Shown piece after piece: positions 1-6,855 of a stretch of DNA of 13,130 nt. How positions within the stretch are numbered: the first letter of the stretch is position 1; each line of letters opens with the position of its first letter. Location of the stretch: assembly GCA_007130675.1 (NCBI GenBank), contig SLSB01000362.1:1-13130 (forward strand), in the 5' to 3' direction. The translations under genes and the position numbers were made by a program. Source of the stretch: Candidatus Hydrogenedentota bacterium. Its GTDB lineage: Bacteria; Hydrogenedentota; Hydrogenedentia; Hydrogenedentales; SLHB01. A model generated the notes under the pieces. That model made no database searches. It saw only the letters and a program-made list of their open reading frames with translations, and was not told where the DNA came from.

Positions 1-967
1 AGTTCGGCAGGGTATCGGTGTCGCGCGTGTCCATCGGGGTCTTGCGCATATAGGGCGACCATAGCGTTTGCTCGAACACCATGGTAAGCCCATCATAATC
101 GTAGGTGACCGAATGGGTGTCTGGGCATTCCTGATCGTCGTCAAAATGCCAAATGCCCCCTCCCGAAGTGACGTAACGGGGGTAGGTCTTGTCAATCAGC
201 CAGCGGGCAATGTCCATTTGATGCACGCCGTCATTGATGATGTCGCCGCCCGAGAAATCCCAGAACCAGTGCCAATTGTAGTGGAACCGGTTGGGATTGA
301 ACGGGCGATCGGGCGCGGGCCCCAGCCACAGGTCGTAATCCACGCCCTCGGGCGGATCGCCGTCCGGTTTCGCGCCGATCGTGCCGCGCCGTTTGCTGTT
401 GAGGACGCGCACGAAGTGCACTTCGCCGAACTCCTCCGAGTGAATATGGTCGAACGCCCTGTAATTGTACTCCGCACTGCGGTTTTGCGCGCCGACCTGC
501 ACGATGCGCCCGTACTTGCGCGCCGCCTCGATCATCTTGCGGCTTTCCCATATCGAGTGGGACGTGGGCTTCTCGACAAACACGTCTTTGCCCGCCTGAC
601 ATGCCCAGATGGTGCCGAGCGCATGCCAGTGATCGGGCGTGGCGTTGATGACGACGTCCACATCAGGGTCATCAAGCACCTCGCGAATGTCTTGCACGCA
701 TTTCGGGGCCTTGCCCTGAGTCTCTTCGATCATGCGGGTGCCCGGACCGAACACACGGCTGTCGACATCGCATATGTAGGCCAAGTCGACGTCGTCGCGC
801 TGGGCGAACCATTGGCCGAGATGACGGCCCCGCCCGAGCATGCCCATGCTGGCCGCGACAATCTTCTCGTTGGCGCCCAGCGCATTAATCGAGAATACGC
901 CCGCACCCGCCGCTGCCGCGACCTTTCCTGTTCTGCTGAAAAACTCCCGCCGGTTCATCGCTTTCAT
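1..967 (-). CDS. Gfo/Idh/MocA family oxidoreductase, Tat-exported, 3' end outside window
   Basis: This is an NAD(P)-dependent oxidoreductase of the Gfo/Idh/MocA family, which acts on sugars or cyclitols; the substrate cannot be told. The frame has no stop before the left edge, so 322 N-terminal residues are visible and the C-terminus is missing. The ATG at 967 follows a GAGGAGG ribosome binding site by a few bases. Residues 1-32 form a twin-arginine signal (NRREFF at 5-10, then an Ala/Gly-rich stretch). A Rossmann segment follows (GMLGRGRHL at 42-50, CDVD at 66-69), then the family's EKP motif at 132-134 (Lys133) and GVHQMDIARW at 247-256, whose His249 and Asp252 match the usual active-site region. 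Export to the periplasm is inferred from the Tat signal. The next gene rightwards is on the other strand, so it appears to have its own promoter. The family call is firm; the substrate is unknown. Confidence 0.93.
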   Translation of the reverse strand, partial: MKAMNRREFFSRTGKVAAAAGAGVFSINALGANEKIVAASMGMLGRGRHLGQWFAQRDDVDLAYICDVDSRVFGPGTRMIEETQGKAPKCVQDIREVLDDPDVDVVINATPDHWHALGTIWACQAGKDVFVEKPTSHSIWESRKMIEAARKYGRIVQVGAQNRSAEYNYRAFDHIHSEEFGEVHFVRVLNSKRRGTIGAKPDGDPPEGVDYDLWLGPAPDRPFNPNRFHYNWHWFWDFSGGDIINDGVHQMDIARWLIDKTYPRYVTSGGGIWHFDDDQECPDTHSVTYDYDGLTMVFEQTLWSPYMRKTPMDTRDTDTLPN

Positions 968-1446
968 GGTGGCCTCCTCGTCGTTCATCGCTGTAACATC
1001 CGCAGCCAGCCGAGGCTTCGCGCCCAAGCGCCCCCGGAACCCTTCATCCACTGCACGTCCGCAGTATACAATACCCGAACATTTCGCGCGAACAAGGCGG
1101 AGATTCGCGTCCGACAGCACCGCCGCGGCTATGGGTGGGTCTTGCTGAGAGGCTTTGAAACCAATTGAACTGGTGGGACTGGGCATGGCATAGTCACTGA
1201 TGCACCGAGACCGGCAAGCGTATGCGGTTTTCAGCACCCGATCAGCGCCATGGGCGCGCACCACGCGGGTGGGTCTTGTTTATCCACTCGGATTGCTGCA
1301 CACTGTGGTGAACTGAGGCGCCGATACGATTGGCACGCAAGACCAAAGCGCGGCTTGTTGCCACACATGCCGCGCAAGATGTGAAACGCATTCGGAGGTT
1401 CGGGAAGTTCGCGAAGGCGCCTATCTCTTGGTGGGCAGTGATTGAA
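968..1446. other. Intergenic region of about 480 bases, no convincing gene
   Basis: This lies between the divergent oxidoreductase and the nucleotidyltransferase. The minus-strand side starts with the oxidoreductase ribosome binding site. A weak minus-strand promoter-like stretch (TTGTTC, 16 bases, TATTGT, around 1070-1097) is possible but poor. A 12-base sequence, GGGTGGGTCTTG, occurs twice (1133-1144 and 1267-1278). The frame of the nucleotidyltransferase stays open upstream to a TTG at 1330, giving a basic stretch unlike the family; I regard this as non-coding. No RNA gene was recognised. Confidence 0.5.
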
Positions 1447-1767
1447 ATGAAAGAGGACGTAATCGAAAGAGCCGTTCGAGCGGTACTCGATGCCGCCCCC
1501 CGGGGCTCACGGGTGGTGTTGTTTGGCTCCCATGCGCGCGGCTCGGCAAATCCCGACAGCGACCTCGACATCCTGGTGATCGAGCCCGAGGTCGAGAATC
1601 GCTTTGATGAGATTATTCGGCTCAGACAAGTCATTGGAAACGCTCTTGGCGATACCATTCAGCCCGTTGACCTGCTCGTCACCGATGAAGCGCGCTTCAG
1701 ACGGAAAGCTGCGGTACCGAATACGCTTGCCTATGAAGCAGCCAAGTATGGCGTGGTGTATGAATGA
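1447..1767 (+). CDS. MNT-type minimal nucleotidyltransferase (putative antitoxin)
   Basis: This is a 106-residue minimal nucleotidyltransferase of the pol-beta superfamily. The core motif GSHARGSANPDSDLD covers residues 27-41: Gly27-Ser28 bind the nucleotide phosphates, Asp39 and Asp41 are the metal ligands, and Asp75 in VDLLV is the third acidic residue, so the site looks intact. In characterised MNT/HEPN modules the MNT protein modifies and neutralises its HEPN partner with nucleotides from ATP; that role here is inferred from family and context. The stop overlaps the start of the HEPN gene by 8 nt, so translation is probably coupled. I chose ATG 1447 because it places the fold at the usual distance from the N-terminus. 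GTG 1438 and TTG 1330 are in-frame alternatives, and none has a strong ribosome binding site. Confidence 0.85.
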   Translation: MKEDVIERAVRAVLDAAPRGSRVVLFGSHARGSANPDSDLDILVIEPEVENRFDEIIRLRQVIGNALGDTIQPVDLLVTDEARFRRKAAVPNTLAYEAAKYGVVYE

Positions 1768-2164
1768 GCATCGCGACATCGCACAAAGCCTGCTGCGCAA
1801 AGCAACGGATGATCTTTACGCAGCCGAGCGCCTTGCGGAAAAGCCGCCCGCATCGCTTTGGATCATAGGATTTCACGTGCAGCAAAGCGTCGAGAAAGCT
1901 ATCAAGGGCGTGCTCGTATACCACAGCATACATTATCCATTCACTCACGACATCGCGACTCTGATTGGCCTTGTCGCTCGAAGTGAATTGCCGCTTCCTC
2001 CGGAAGCACAGCATCTTCGGAATCTAACGCCTTTCGGAACACAGTTCCGGTATGAGGATGAGGAGCTGGAGCTGCCAACTTCAATGGATTCGGAGCGTTT
2101 GCTGAAGTGGGGATCTGCAACTATCGCTTGGGCAAATAATTCCATAGGCTGTCCTCAGCAATGA
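1760..2164 (+). CDS. HEPN domain protein (putative toxin partner of MNT)
   Basis: This 134-residue, mostly helical protein resembles the HEPN family commonly encoded beside MNT proteins (COG2250/PF05168 type). Diagnostic segments are FHVQQSVEKAIKGVL (residues 38-52), FTHDIATLI (61-69) and a late FRYEDEE region (97-102), in the family's usual order and spacing. HEPN partners are often RNases or RNA-binding proteins in toxin-antitoxin or abortive-infection systems. The classical R-x(4-6)-H catalytic motif is not evident, which is common in this subgroup, so nuclease activity is uncertain. The start at 1760 lies inside the end of the MNT gene; ATG 1748 in the same frame is the alternative. No transposon or other defence gene lies nearby. 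The HEPN assignment is fairly sure, but the toxin role is inference. Confidence 0.82.
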   Translation: MNEHRDIAQSLLRKATDDLYAAERLAEKPPASLWIIGFHVQQSVEKAIKGVLVYHSIHYPFTHDIATLIGLVARSELPLPPEAQHLRNLTPFGTQFRYEDEELELPTSMDSERLLKWGSATIAWANNSIGCPQQ

Positions 2165-2281
2165 TCTGACGAGCGAAACTTTTACCGCGTGTGAGCTTTG
2201 ACCGGAGCGCAAGATTTCACAAACGCCCCTGCCGCAATGCCGTGCTGGGTCGCCGCGATATAGATGACGAAAGGAACGCCA

Positions 2282-3298
2282 ATGTCACACACTGTTTGTC
2301 TTATTCCCGGAGATGGGATCGGTCCGGAGGTTGCCGAGGCGGCCTGCCGGGTGCTTGACTCCTCAGGCGCACAAATCAACTGGGTCGAGTTGCCCGCGGG
2401 AGCGGGCGCCCTCGAAGCGCATGGCGACGTGCTGCCGGATTCGACGGTCGAGGCCATCGAGGTGCACCGCGTCGCCCTGAAAGGCCCAATCACCACCCCG
2501 ATTGGCAAGGGGTTTCGCAGTGTCAACGTGCAATTGCGCAAACGCCTCAACCTGTATGCGGCGGTGCGGCCCGTGCGAAGCATGCCGGGCGTCAAGACGC
2601 GCTACGAAAACGTCGAGCTGGTGGTCATCCGCGAAAACACCGAGGGGTTGTACTCGGGACTCGAGAACGAGATTACCAAGGGCGTGGTGCAGAGTCTCAA
2701 GATTGCCACGCGGGCGGCCTGCGAACGCATTGCGCGTTTCGCGTTCAACTATGCCCGCGAACGCGAGCGGCACCGGGTGACCGTGTTCCATAAAGCCAAT
2801 ATCATGAAAATGTCGGACGGATTGTTCCTCGAGTGCGCACGTGCGGTGCACGAAAAGGAAGCGCCGGACATCGCGTATGACGAAATGATCATCGACAACG
2901 GCTGCATGCACATCGTGCGCGACCCGTCCGAATTCGACATCCTGCTCCTCGAGAACCTCTACGGTGACGTAGTAAGTGATCTTTGTGCGGGGCTGGTGGG
3001 GGGACTCGGCGTGGTGCCTGGCGCGAATATTGGCGACGGGTGCGCGGTGTTCGAGGCCGTCCACGGAAGCGCGCCGGACATTGCCGGGAAAGGCGTCGCC
3101 AACCCGCTCGCGCTGATCATGAGTGGCGTCATGATGCTCAACCACCTCGGGGAGACTGCTGCGGCTGCGCGCGTCAAGAATGCGTACGACCGCGTACTCG
3201 AGGAGGGGCGTCCCGAGGAAATCACCCGCGATATCGGGGGTAAAGGCAGCACGCAAGCCTTTGCCGACGCGCTTATCGCCCGCATGCAATCGGCCTGA
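2282..3298 (+). CDS. NAD-dependent isocitrate dehydrogenase (isocitrate/isopropylmalate dehydrogenase family)
   Basis: This 338-residue cytoplasmic beta-decarboxylating dehydrogenase probably oxidises isocitrate to 2-oxoglutarate in the TCA cycle. Counted from ATG 2282, the substrate residues match isocitrate dehydrogenases: Ser80, Asn82, Arg86 and Arg96 (RSVNVQLR then VRP), Arg117 in IRENTEG, Tyr124 and Lys171 in FHKANIMK. The acidic metal ligands are Asp205, Asp229 and Asp233. HGSAPDIAGKGVANP (261-275) has Asp266-Ile267 where the NADP-dependent E. coli enzyme has Lys-Tyr, which is the known signature of NAD use. ATG 2282 is preferred over 2264 because AAAGGA lies about 8 bases upstream. Length is normal for short NAD-type enzymes. 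Homoisocitrate or isopropylmalate activity is less likely given the Ser/Asn substrate loop. It stands 117 nt after the HEPN gene, with no clear promoter seen. Confidence 0.92.
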   Translation: MSHTVCLIPGDGIGPEVAEAACRVLDSSGAQINWVELPAGAGALEAHGDVLPDSTVEAIEVHRVALKGPITTPIGKGFRSVNVQLRKRLNLYAAVRPVRSMPGVKTRYENVELVVIRENTEGLYSGLENEITKGVVQSLKIATRAACERIARFAFNYARERERHRVTVFHKANIMKMSDGLFLECARAVHEKEAPDIAYDEMIIDNGCMHIVRDPSEFDILLLENLYGDVVSDLCAGLVGGLGVVPGANIGDGCAVFEAVHGSAPDIAGKGVANPLALIMSGVMMLNHLGETAAAARVKNAYDRVLEEGRPEEITRDIGGKGSTQAFADALIARMQSA

Positions 3299-3311
3299 GC
3301 CACTTGCCGGG

Positions 3312-3378
3312 GGTTGATTGGGAGTGAATGGTTGTTTCCGCTTGTTATCTTGGAGTGCGACACCTGCAACCATCAACC
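3312..3378 (+). repeat. Split inverted repeat just before the DoxX ribosome binding site
   Basis: GGTTGAT (3312-3318) and ATGGTTG (3328-3334) are both complementary to parts of CAACCATCAACC (3367-3378), which directly touches the GGAG ribosome binding site at 3379-3382. Folded in RNA this would make a bulged stem ending at the ribosome binding site. Whether it is a leader structure or chance is open. Confidence 0.35.
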
Positions 3379-3389
3379 GGAGATAAGCA

Positions 3390-3842
3390 ATGGCTGACAC
3401 ACGCATTTCCGTGCGCGCTCTGACTCCCGAGAGCGTGGGGGGATTTCTTTTGCGATTGGCGCTCGGGGTGCTGCTGTTTGTCGCGGCGGTAAACAAATTC
3501 ACGGGACCCGGGCCGTCTGGTTTCGCGGCGTGGATTCTCGACGAATTCGAGGCAACCTATATCCCGAGGATTCTCGTGATTCCCTACGCGTACACCCTCC
3601 CGTACATCGAGCTGTTGCTTGGCGTGGCGCTGATTCTCGGGGTTTTCACGAAAATATCCCTGACAGTTTCGGGCCTCCTGCTTATCAGTCTTGCGTTTGG
3701 CAAGATGGTGCAACAGGACCACGCGACCGTCGCCAACAACCTCAATTACGTGCTGATGGCCGCGGTTGCGTTGTGGTTCGCGTGGAAGGATAATGCGCTA
3801 TCGCTTGACCGGCTCGTGTTTGACAAGCGCCAACAGCAATGA
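3390..3842 (+). CDS. DoxX family integral membrane protein
   Basis: This 150-residue inner-membrane protein belongs to the DoxX/DoxD-like family. Four hydrophobic segments are visible: about 17-37, with the family-type LLRLALGVLLFVAAVNKF; about 62-85; about 88-106; and about 117-132. A Lys-Phe pair follows the first helix, and the GxxLILGVFTK pattern after the second is typical of the family. Members are linked to quinone or thiosulfate redox chemistry or oxidative-stress complexes, but the function of most is unknown and none can be assigned here. The start is backed by GGAG 3379-3382. It sits 91 nt after isocitrate dehydrogenase and 37 nt before a short-chain dehydrogenase on the same strand, so co-transcription with the latter is plausible. 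Confidence 0.88.
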   Translation: MADTRISVRALTPESVGGFLLRLALGVLLFVAAVNKFTGPGPSGFAAWILDEFEATYIPRILVIPYAYTLPYIELLLGVALILGVFTKISLTVSGLLLISLAFGKMVQQDHATVANNLNYVLMAAVALWFAWKDNALSLDRLVFDKRQQQ

Positions 3843-3879
3843 TGTTGGGATGGCGCAATTCAGCAGTGGAGGGTGAATC

Positions 3880-4719
3880 ATGGCAGACCGTTTTCGCGGA
3901 AAGACCGTATTGATCACGGGTGCGTCGTCCGGCATCGGCGAATCCCTTGCGCACGTATTCGCCGATGAAGGAGCGCGGTTGGCGCTGACGGCACGACGGC
4001 TCGACCGCCTCGAGACCATTCGTGAAGCACTGACCGGCAAGGGGGCGGAGGTCCTCGCAATTCAGTGCGACGTCACCGACCGCGCGGCTCTGGACGCTGC
4101 CGTAGCCCAGACGGCCGAGTCCTTCGGCGGTATTGACGTGGCCATTGCCAACGCGGGGTTCGGGGTGACCGGAAGCTTCCAGAAACTCAGCACAAATGAT
4201 TTTCGGCGGCAGTTCGAGACCAACTATTTCGGATTGATAGATACGATCTACGCCGTGCTGCCTTATTTGCAGGCGTCGAAAGGGCGTCTTGTCCTGCTTT
4301 CGAGCGTTGCCGGGCGTATTGGTTCCCCTTGGAACGCGCCCTATGCATCAAGCAAATTTGCGGTCACGGGGTTAGCCGAATCCATCTATTACGACCTGTT
4401 GCGCGACGGTGTGTCGGTCACCTCGATTGAGCCGGGATACGTCGAAAGCGACATCCGCATGACCGACAACGAGGGTCGGTTTCGGACCGAATGGAAAGAC
4501 CCCGTGCCGCAATGGCTGGTTGTTCGGCGCGACCCTGCGGCGCGGGCTATTGTCAAGGCCATTTACAAGCGCAAACCGCAGGCGATCATTACCGGGCACG
4601 GGAAGGTGTTTGTCTGGCTGGCCCGCCATTTTCCTCGAACGGTGCGCTTCGTCCAACGGCAGGCCGCCCTGCGCATGAAACTGCCCGCCGAACTCGCATC
4701 GCGGTTCGGGGAAGAATAA
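3880..4719 (+). CDS. Classical short-chain dehydrogenase/reductase (SDR)
   Basis: This 279-residue NAD(P)-dependent SDR acts on an unknown alcohol or ketone. All classical elements are present: glycine motif TGASSGIG at 13-20, Asp64 contacting the adenine ring, NAG at 91-93, Asn115, catalytic Ser142, Tyr155 and Lys159 in YASSK, and PG at 185-186. ARR at residues 38-40, after the second strand, suggests NADP preference (inference). The C-terminal part from about 215 (RRDPAARAIVKAIYKRKP, then a hydrophobic/basic stretch with FVWLARHFPRTV) matches membrane-associated SDRs such as DltE/YqjQ-like or acylglycerone-phosphate reductase-like enzymes, hinting at a lipid substrate. The ATG follows GGAGGGTG by a few bases. 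It is probably the last gene of the plus-strand run. I see no terminator in its own direction. Confidence 0.92.
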   Translation: MADRFRGKTVLITGASSGIGESLAHVFADEGARLALTARRLDRLETIREALTGKGAEVLAIQCDVTDRAALDAAVAQTAESFGGIDVAIANAGFGVTGSFQKLSTNDFRRQFETNYFGLIDTIYAVLPYLQASKGRLVLLSSVAGRIGSPWNAPYASSKFAVTGLAESIYYDLLRDGVSVTSIEPGYVESDIRMTDNEGRFRTEWKDPVPQWLVVRRDPAARAIVKAIYKRKPQAIITGHGKVFVWLARHFPRTVRFVQRQAALRMKLPAELASRFGEE

Positions 4720-4751
4720 GCGCGCGTTGCTGGTTGCCTACCAAAAAACAA

Positions 4752-4778
4752 CGAAAGCCCAGTACATCTGGGCTTTCG
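4752..4778 (-). terminator. Intrinsic terminator of the 48-aa gene
   Basis: A perfect 11-bp stem (CGAAAGCCCAG / CTGGGCTTTCG) has a 5-base loop. Read on the minus strand it is followed by GTTGTTTTTTGG, a proper U-tract. Read on the plus strand no T-run follows, so it serves the minus-strand 48-aa gene that stops 54 nt upstream of the stem, not the SDR gene facing it. Confidence 0.88.
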
Positions 4779-4832
4779 CTGCAAGTCTTGAAGAGTATGT
4801 CAGGCTTGAAAATTCAAGCCGGGCAGACTTGA

Positions 4833-4979
4833 TTACTCGTCGTCACCAGGCTGAAGGATCACTTTGTCCTCTTTCAGCCTCCAGCCAAAGACGCTGGTCG
4901 TTTCGGTGAGGAAACGCCGGACCTCATCCAGCGTACCATCCAGAGCGGATGCCTTTTTGGTCAGCGACTTGATGTGCAT
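4833..4979 (-). CDS. Small protein of 48 residues, unknown function
   Basis: The family is not recognised. The 48-residue protein starts at ATG 4979, placed by a strong AAGGAGGAG ribosome binding site about 8 bases upstream. It has a basic N-terminus (MHIKSLTKK), an amphipathic helix-like middle (about residues 13-30, LDGTLDEVRRFLTETTSV), an FGWRL turn and strand-like end (31-44), and an acidic tail (DDE). There is no signal peptide, membrane segment or cysteine. The frame is open upstream to 5174, but that part crosses the promoter and lacks a start with a ribosome binding site. A consensus sigma70 promoter lies about 140-175 bases upstream and an intrinsic terminator downstream, so it is a self-contained, probably well-expressed monocistronic gene. 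A regulatory or stress small protein is one possibility. Coding status rests on the start signals, not homology. Confidence 0.72.
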   Translation of the reverse strand: MHIKSLTKKASALDGTLDEVRRFLTETTSVFGWRLKEDKVILQPGDDE

Positions 4980-5120
4980 CTGATTCTCCTCCTTGCTTTG
5001 TACCTTATGCTCAACGGACAACCCGTTCGAACCCACTACATGAGCTGACTTATGTCTTTGTGAGGTGCTCCCCAAAAGCTGTCCCCGTGACGCTGCTATA
5101 AGCAGTCCTGTCACTACTCT
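4980..5120 (-). promoter_or_regulatory. Leader (5' UTR) of the 48-aa gene with two hairpins
   Basis: This is the transcribed leader expected from the promoter at 5127-5155. The first bases can fold as GTGAC/GTCAC plus CTGC/GCAG with loop ttata (5114 down to 5087). A second 5-bp hairpin (AACGG/CCGTT, 5027-5013) lies about 20 bases before the ribosome binding site. A 5' hairpin of this type can stabilise mRNA; it matches no riboswitch class I know. Confidence 0.45.
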
Positions 5121-5126
5121 ATGCTG

Positions 5127-5155
5127 ATTATAACGAATCTCGCCCAATCTGTCAA
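5127..5155 (-). promoter_or_regulatory. Exact-consensus sigma70 promoter for the 48-aa gene
   Basis: On the minus strand TTGACA (5155-5150) and TATAAT (5132-5127) are separated by exactly 17 bases: all twelve consensus positions match with ideal spacing. Transcription would start near 5120. It points to the 48-aa gene and away from the anti-sigma gene. It is much the strongest promoter in the window. Confidence 0.9.
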
Positions 5156-5156
5156 G

Positions 5157-5181
5157 CAAAATCTTGTCTCCCAAGATTTTG
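5157..5181. repeat. Perfect 10-bp inverted repeat next to the -35 box
   Basis: CAAAATCTTG (5157-5166), 5 bases, then CAAGATTTTG (5172-5181). It lies one base upstream of the -35 box of the consensus promoter and 49-73 bases downstream of the anti-sigma stop. It may be an operator or activator site for the promoter, or the hairpin of a weak terminator for the sigma/anti-sigma operon; no U-tract follows it, which favours a protein-binding site. Confidence 0.6.
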
Positions 5182-5229
5182 GTGAAATCCTGCCAGTCCG
5201 CTACGGCCTATCGTCCCATTGGTCTTCAT

Positions 5230-6855
5230 TCAGTTGCCTTGCCAGTGGACATCCCGAAACAGCAGCAGGTCACCCCATTCCAAGATCTGTTCCGAGAGCT
5301 GAAGCCAGAACCCTGCGTCTCCTCCGTCAAGAATTAACTGATTCAACGAACCGAGAATTTCGCCTAAGCTGTCAATCTGGTTGACGAGCGCCAAGGCCGA
5401 CGACGTCAACTGCTCGATATCGACCGCGAGTTCGCTAACGCCGTACAATGCCTCGAGTTCTTCGAGGGCCATGCGTTGGATATCCACGCCCGCCAGCGCT
5501 TCTTCGCTTAGCGGAGCGTTTTCGGCCACCTGTTCACCCAGACGCCGGGTAGCCTCGTAGACCTGTCGCGCGGTATCCAGATCCCCTTGGGCTTCATAGG
5601 CCTGGCCGGATTGCAACAGTTCACGCCCCAGATCGCACAGCATGTTGTATTCGTCGGAGCCGGCCAGCATCGCGCTCAACACGCGAGCTGTCTCGAGGGT
5701 CATGCCTGCGGCGGTCAAGGCCTGCTCGCGCGAATGGGCTGCCTCGAGGCCATAGGCCGTTGCCACGTCCTTTCCCTGCAACTCTTGAAGCGCGTTCAGC
5801 GCACCGGCGGTATCACCCAGCCGCAACAAAGCTCCAGCGCGCAAGGCGTCGAAAAGGGCATTGTGCGGATCAATCGCCTGGAGCATTGCGATCTCGCTGA
5901 GAAACGCGTGCAAATCATCCGCGGTCATGCCATCGAGCAGGGCTGGCGGGAGAACTTCCGCCTCCGTTTCGAACGGTTGAACGGGGTCTGCCAGGTAGGT
6001 CTTTGCCAAGGCCAGTCGCGCGTAGGGCTGGTGCTGGTCCATTCGGCCGACCGCGGTCACCAGCAACTGCCGCGCTTCCTCGGCGCGAAGCGATGCTGCG
6101 GCGCCCACGATGGCTTCTGGCGGAGCATCCGGATTTGTGGCCACTTCGGCGGCCGCCGTAGCATCGAGCGTGGCCATCTGCTTCAACCGGGCCCAAGCGT
6201 TCGGATCGGTCAACGCCGCCTGCCGAAGTGAAACGATTTCGTCGGTTGTGATGTCGCCGATACGCGGGGTGTCGGTGGTGCGCATCGCGGTTCTGTCAAT
6301 TCGCCGTCCTGAAGTGTCCAGCCTCGATTGTGTTCCCTCGACAAGCTGTTGCATTGCCGCGACCAGCCGATCGGTTTCAGGGGTCTCTTCGGCCTCTTGG
6401 GCCAGTGTCTCGTCTTCCGGCCGCTCGGGCACGTCCAGCGCTTCCGACACGTGCGGCGTGTCCGGCGCACCCGGAGCCAACACGCCGAACCGTAGCGCTA
6501 CGCCGGTCATCATCAGCAAGACGGCGGCCGCGAGCGCCGCTGCACTCCAAAACGCAATACCAGGTCGCGAGTTGCCTTTGCGGCTGTCAAGGCGCACGGT
6601 GTTGGCCGAAGCGCCGGTCCGTTCAGTGGCTTGCATGACCCGGTCAAGCACGTCGATCTCGGGGGCGTCTGCATCGAGACGCGCGCCGAGCGCCTCGATG
6701 TCCTCTGCCGCCATGCGCAACCATTCATATTCAGCGCGGAGCGCGTCAGAAGACTCGAGCGCTTGCCGAATGCGCGCCGCTTCCGCTTCCGGGAGAGTCC
6801 CGTCAAGGAAGTCCGCCAACCGGTCCAGCGTTATGTCGTTGTCATGCTGATTCAC
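5230..6855 (-). CDS. Membrane-anchored anti-sigma-factor-like protein with large extracytoplasmic helical domain
   Basis: This 541-residue protein is encoded directly behind an ECF sigma gene. Residues 1-80 form a short helical cytoplasmic domain (LDRLADFLDGTLPEAEAARI at 10-29, then EYEWLRM) like anti-sigma N-termini, but without the Cys/His zinc motif. Residues 101-126 are a single membrane helix (AFWSAAALAAAVLLMMTGVA). Beyond is an acidic Pro/Glu-rich linker and about 380 residues of mostly Ala/Leu-rich helices; the middle and end (about 240-500) look like TPR/alpha-solenoid repeats, ending near FWLQLSEQILEWGD. By position and topology it should hold the sigma factor at the membrane and sense something outside, but the trigger is unknown. 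It starts with GTG, overlapping the sigma stop as GTGA, so translation is coupled. It is much longer than typical anti-sigma factors. Confidence 0.8.
   Translation of the reverse strand: MNQHDNDITLDRLADFLDGTLPEAEAARIRQALESSDALRAEYEWLRMAAEDIEALGARLDADAPEIDVLDRVMQATERTGASANTVRLDSRKGNSRPGIAFWSAAALAAAVLLMMTGVALRFGVLAPGAPDTPHVSEALDVPERPEDETLAQEAEETPETDRLVAAMQQLVEGTQSRLDTSGRRIDRTAMRTTDTPRIGDITTDEIVSLRQAALTDPNAWARLKQMATLDATAAAEVATNPDAPPEAIVGAAASLRAEEARQLLVTAVGRMDQHQPYARLALAKTYLADPVQPFETEAEVLPPALLDGMTADDLHAFLSEIAMLQAIDPHNALFDALRAGALLRLGDTAGALNALQELQGKDVATAYGLEAAHSREQALTAAGMTLETARVLSAMLAGSDEYNMLCDLGRELLQSGQAYEAQGDLDTARQVYEATRRLGEQVAENAPLSEEALAGVDIQRMALEELEALYGVSELAVDIEQLTSSALALVNQIDSLGEILGSLNQLILDGGDAGFWLQLSEQILEWGDLLLFRDVHWQGN

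Noticed and set aside
68..1168. Long plus-strand open frame of 366 codons at the left end
   Set aside because: It is the antisense shadow of the Gfo/Idh/MocA gene, whose minus-strand protein has clear motifs and a ribosome binding site.
1133..1278. 12-base direct repeat GGGTGGGTCTTG, considered as att site or element end
   Set aside because: Short, low complexity, with nothing mobile between the copies.
1242..1658. Minus-strand open frame overlapping the MNT gene
   Set aside because: It covers the conserved MNT motif on the opposite strand and has no recognisable content of its own.
2363..3502. Minus-strand open frame of 379 codons across the isocitrate dehydrogenase
   Set aside because: Shadow of a gene with all catalytic residues intact; the translation is His/Arg-rich and lacks recognisable domains.
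5025..5035. GGTTCGAAC on the minus strand, resembling a tRNA T-loop
   Set aside because: The flanking bases do not form the T-stem (GTGGG would need CCCAC, but GGGTT follows) and no acceptor or anticodon arm fits around it; it lies in the leader of the 48-aa gene.
4833..5174. Longer 113-codon version of the 48-aa gene starting at TTG 5174
   Set aside because: The start would lie upstream of the promoter's own transcription start and has no ribosome binding site, whereas ATG 4979 has a strong one.
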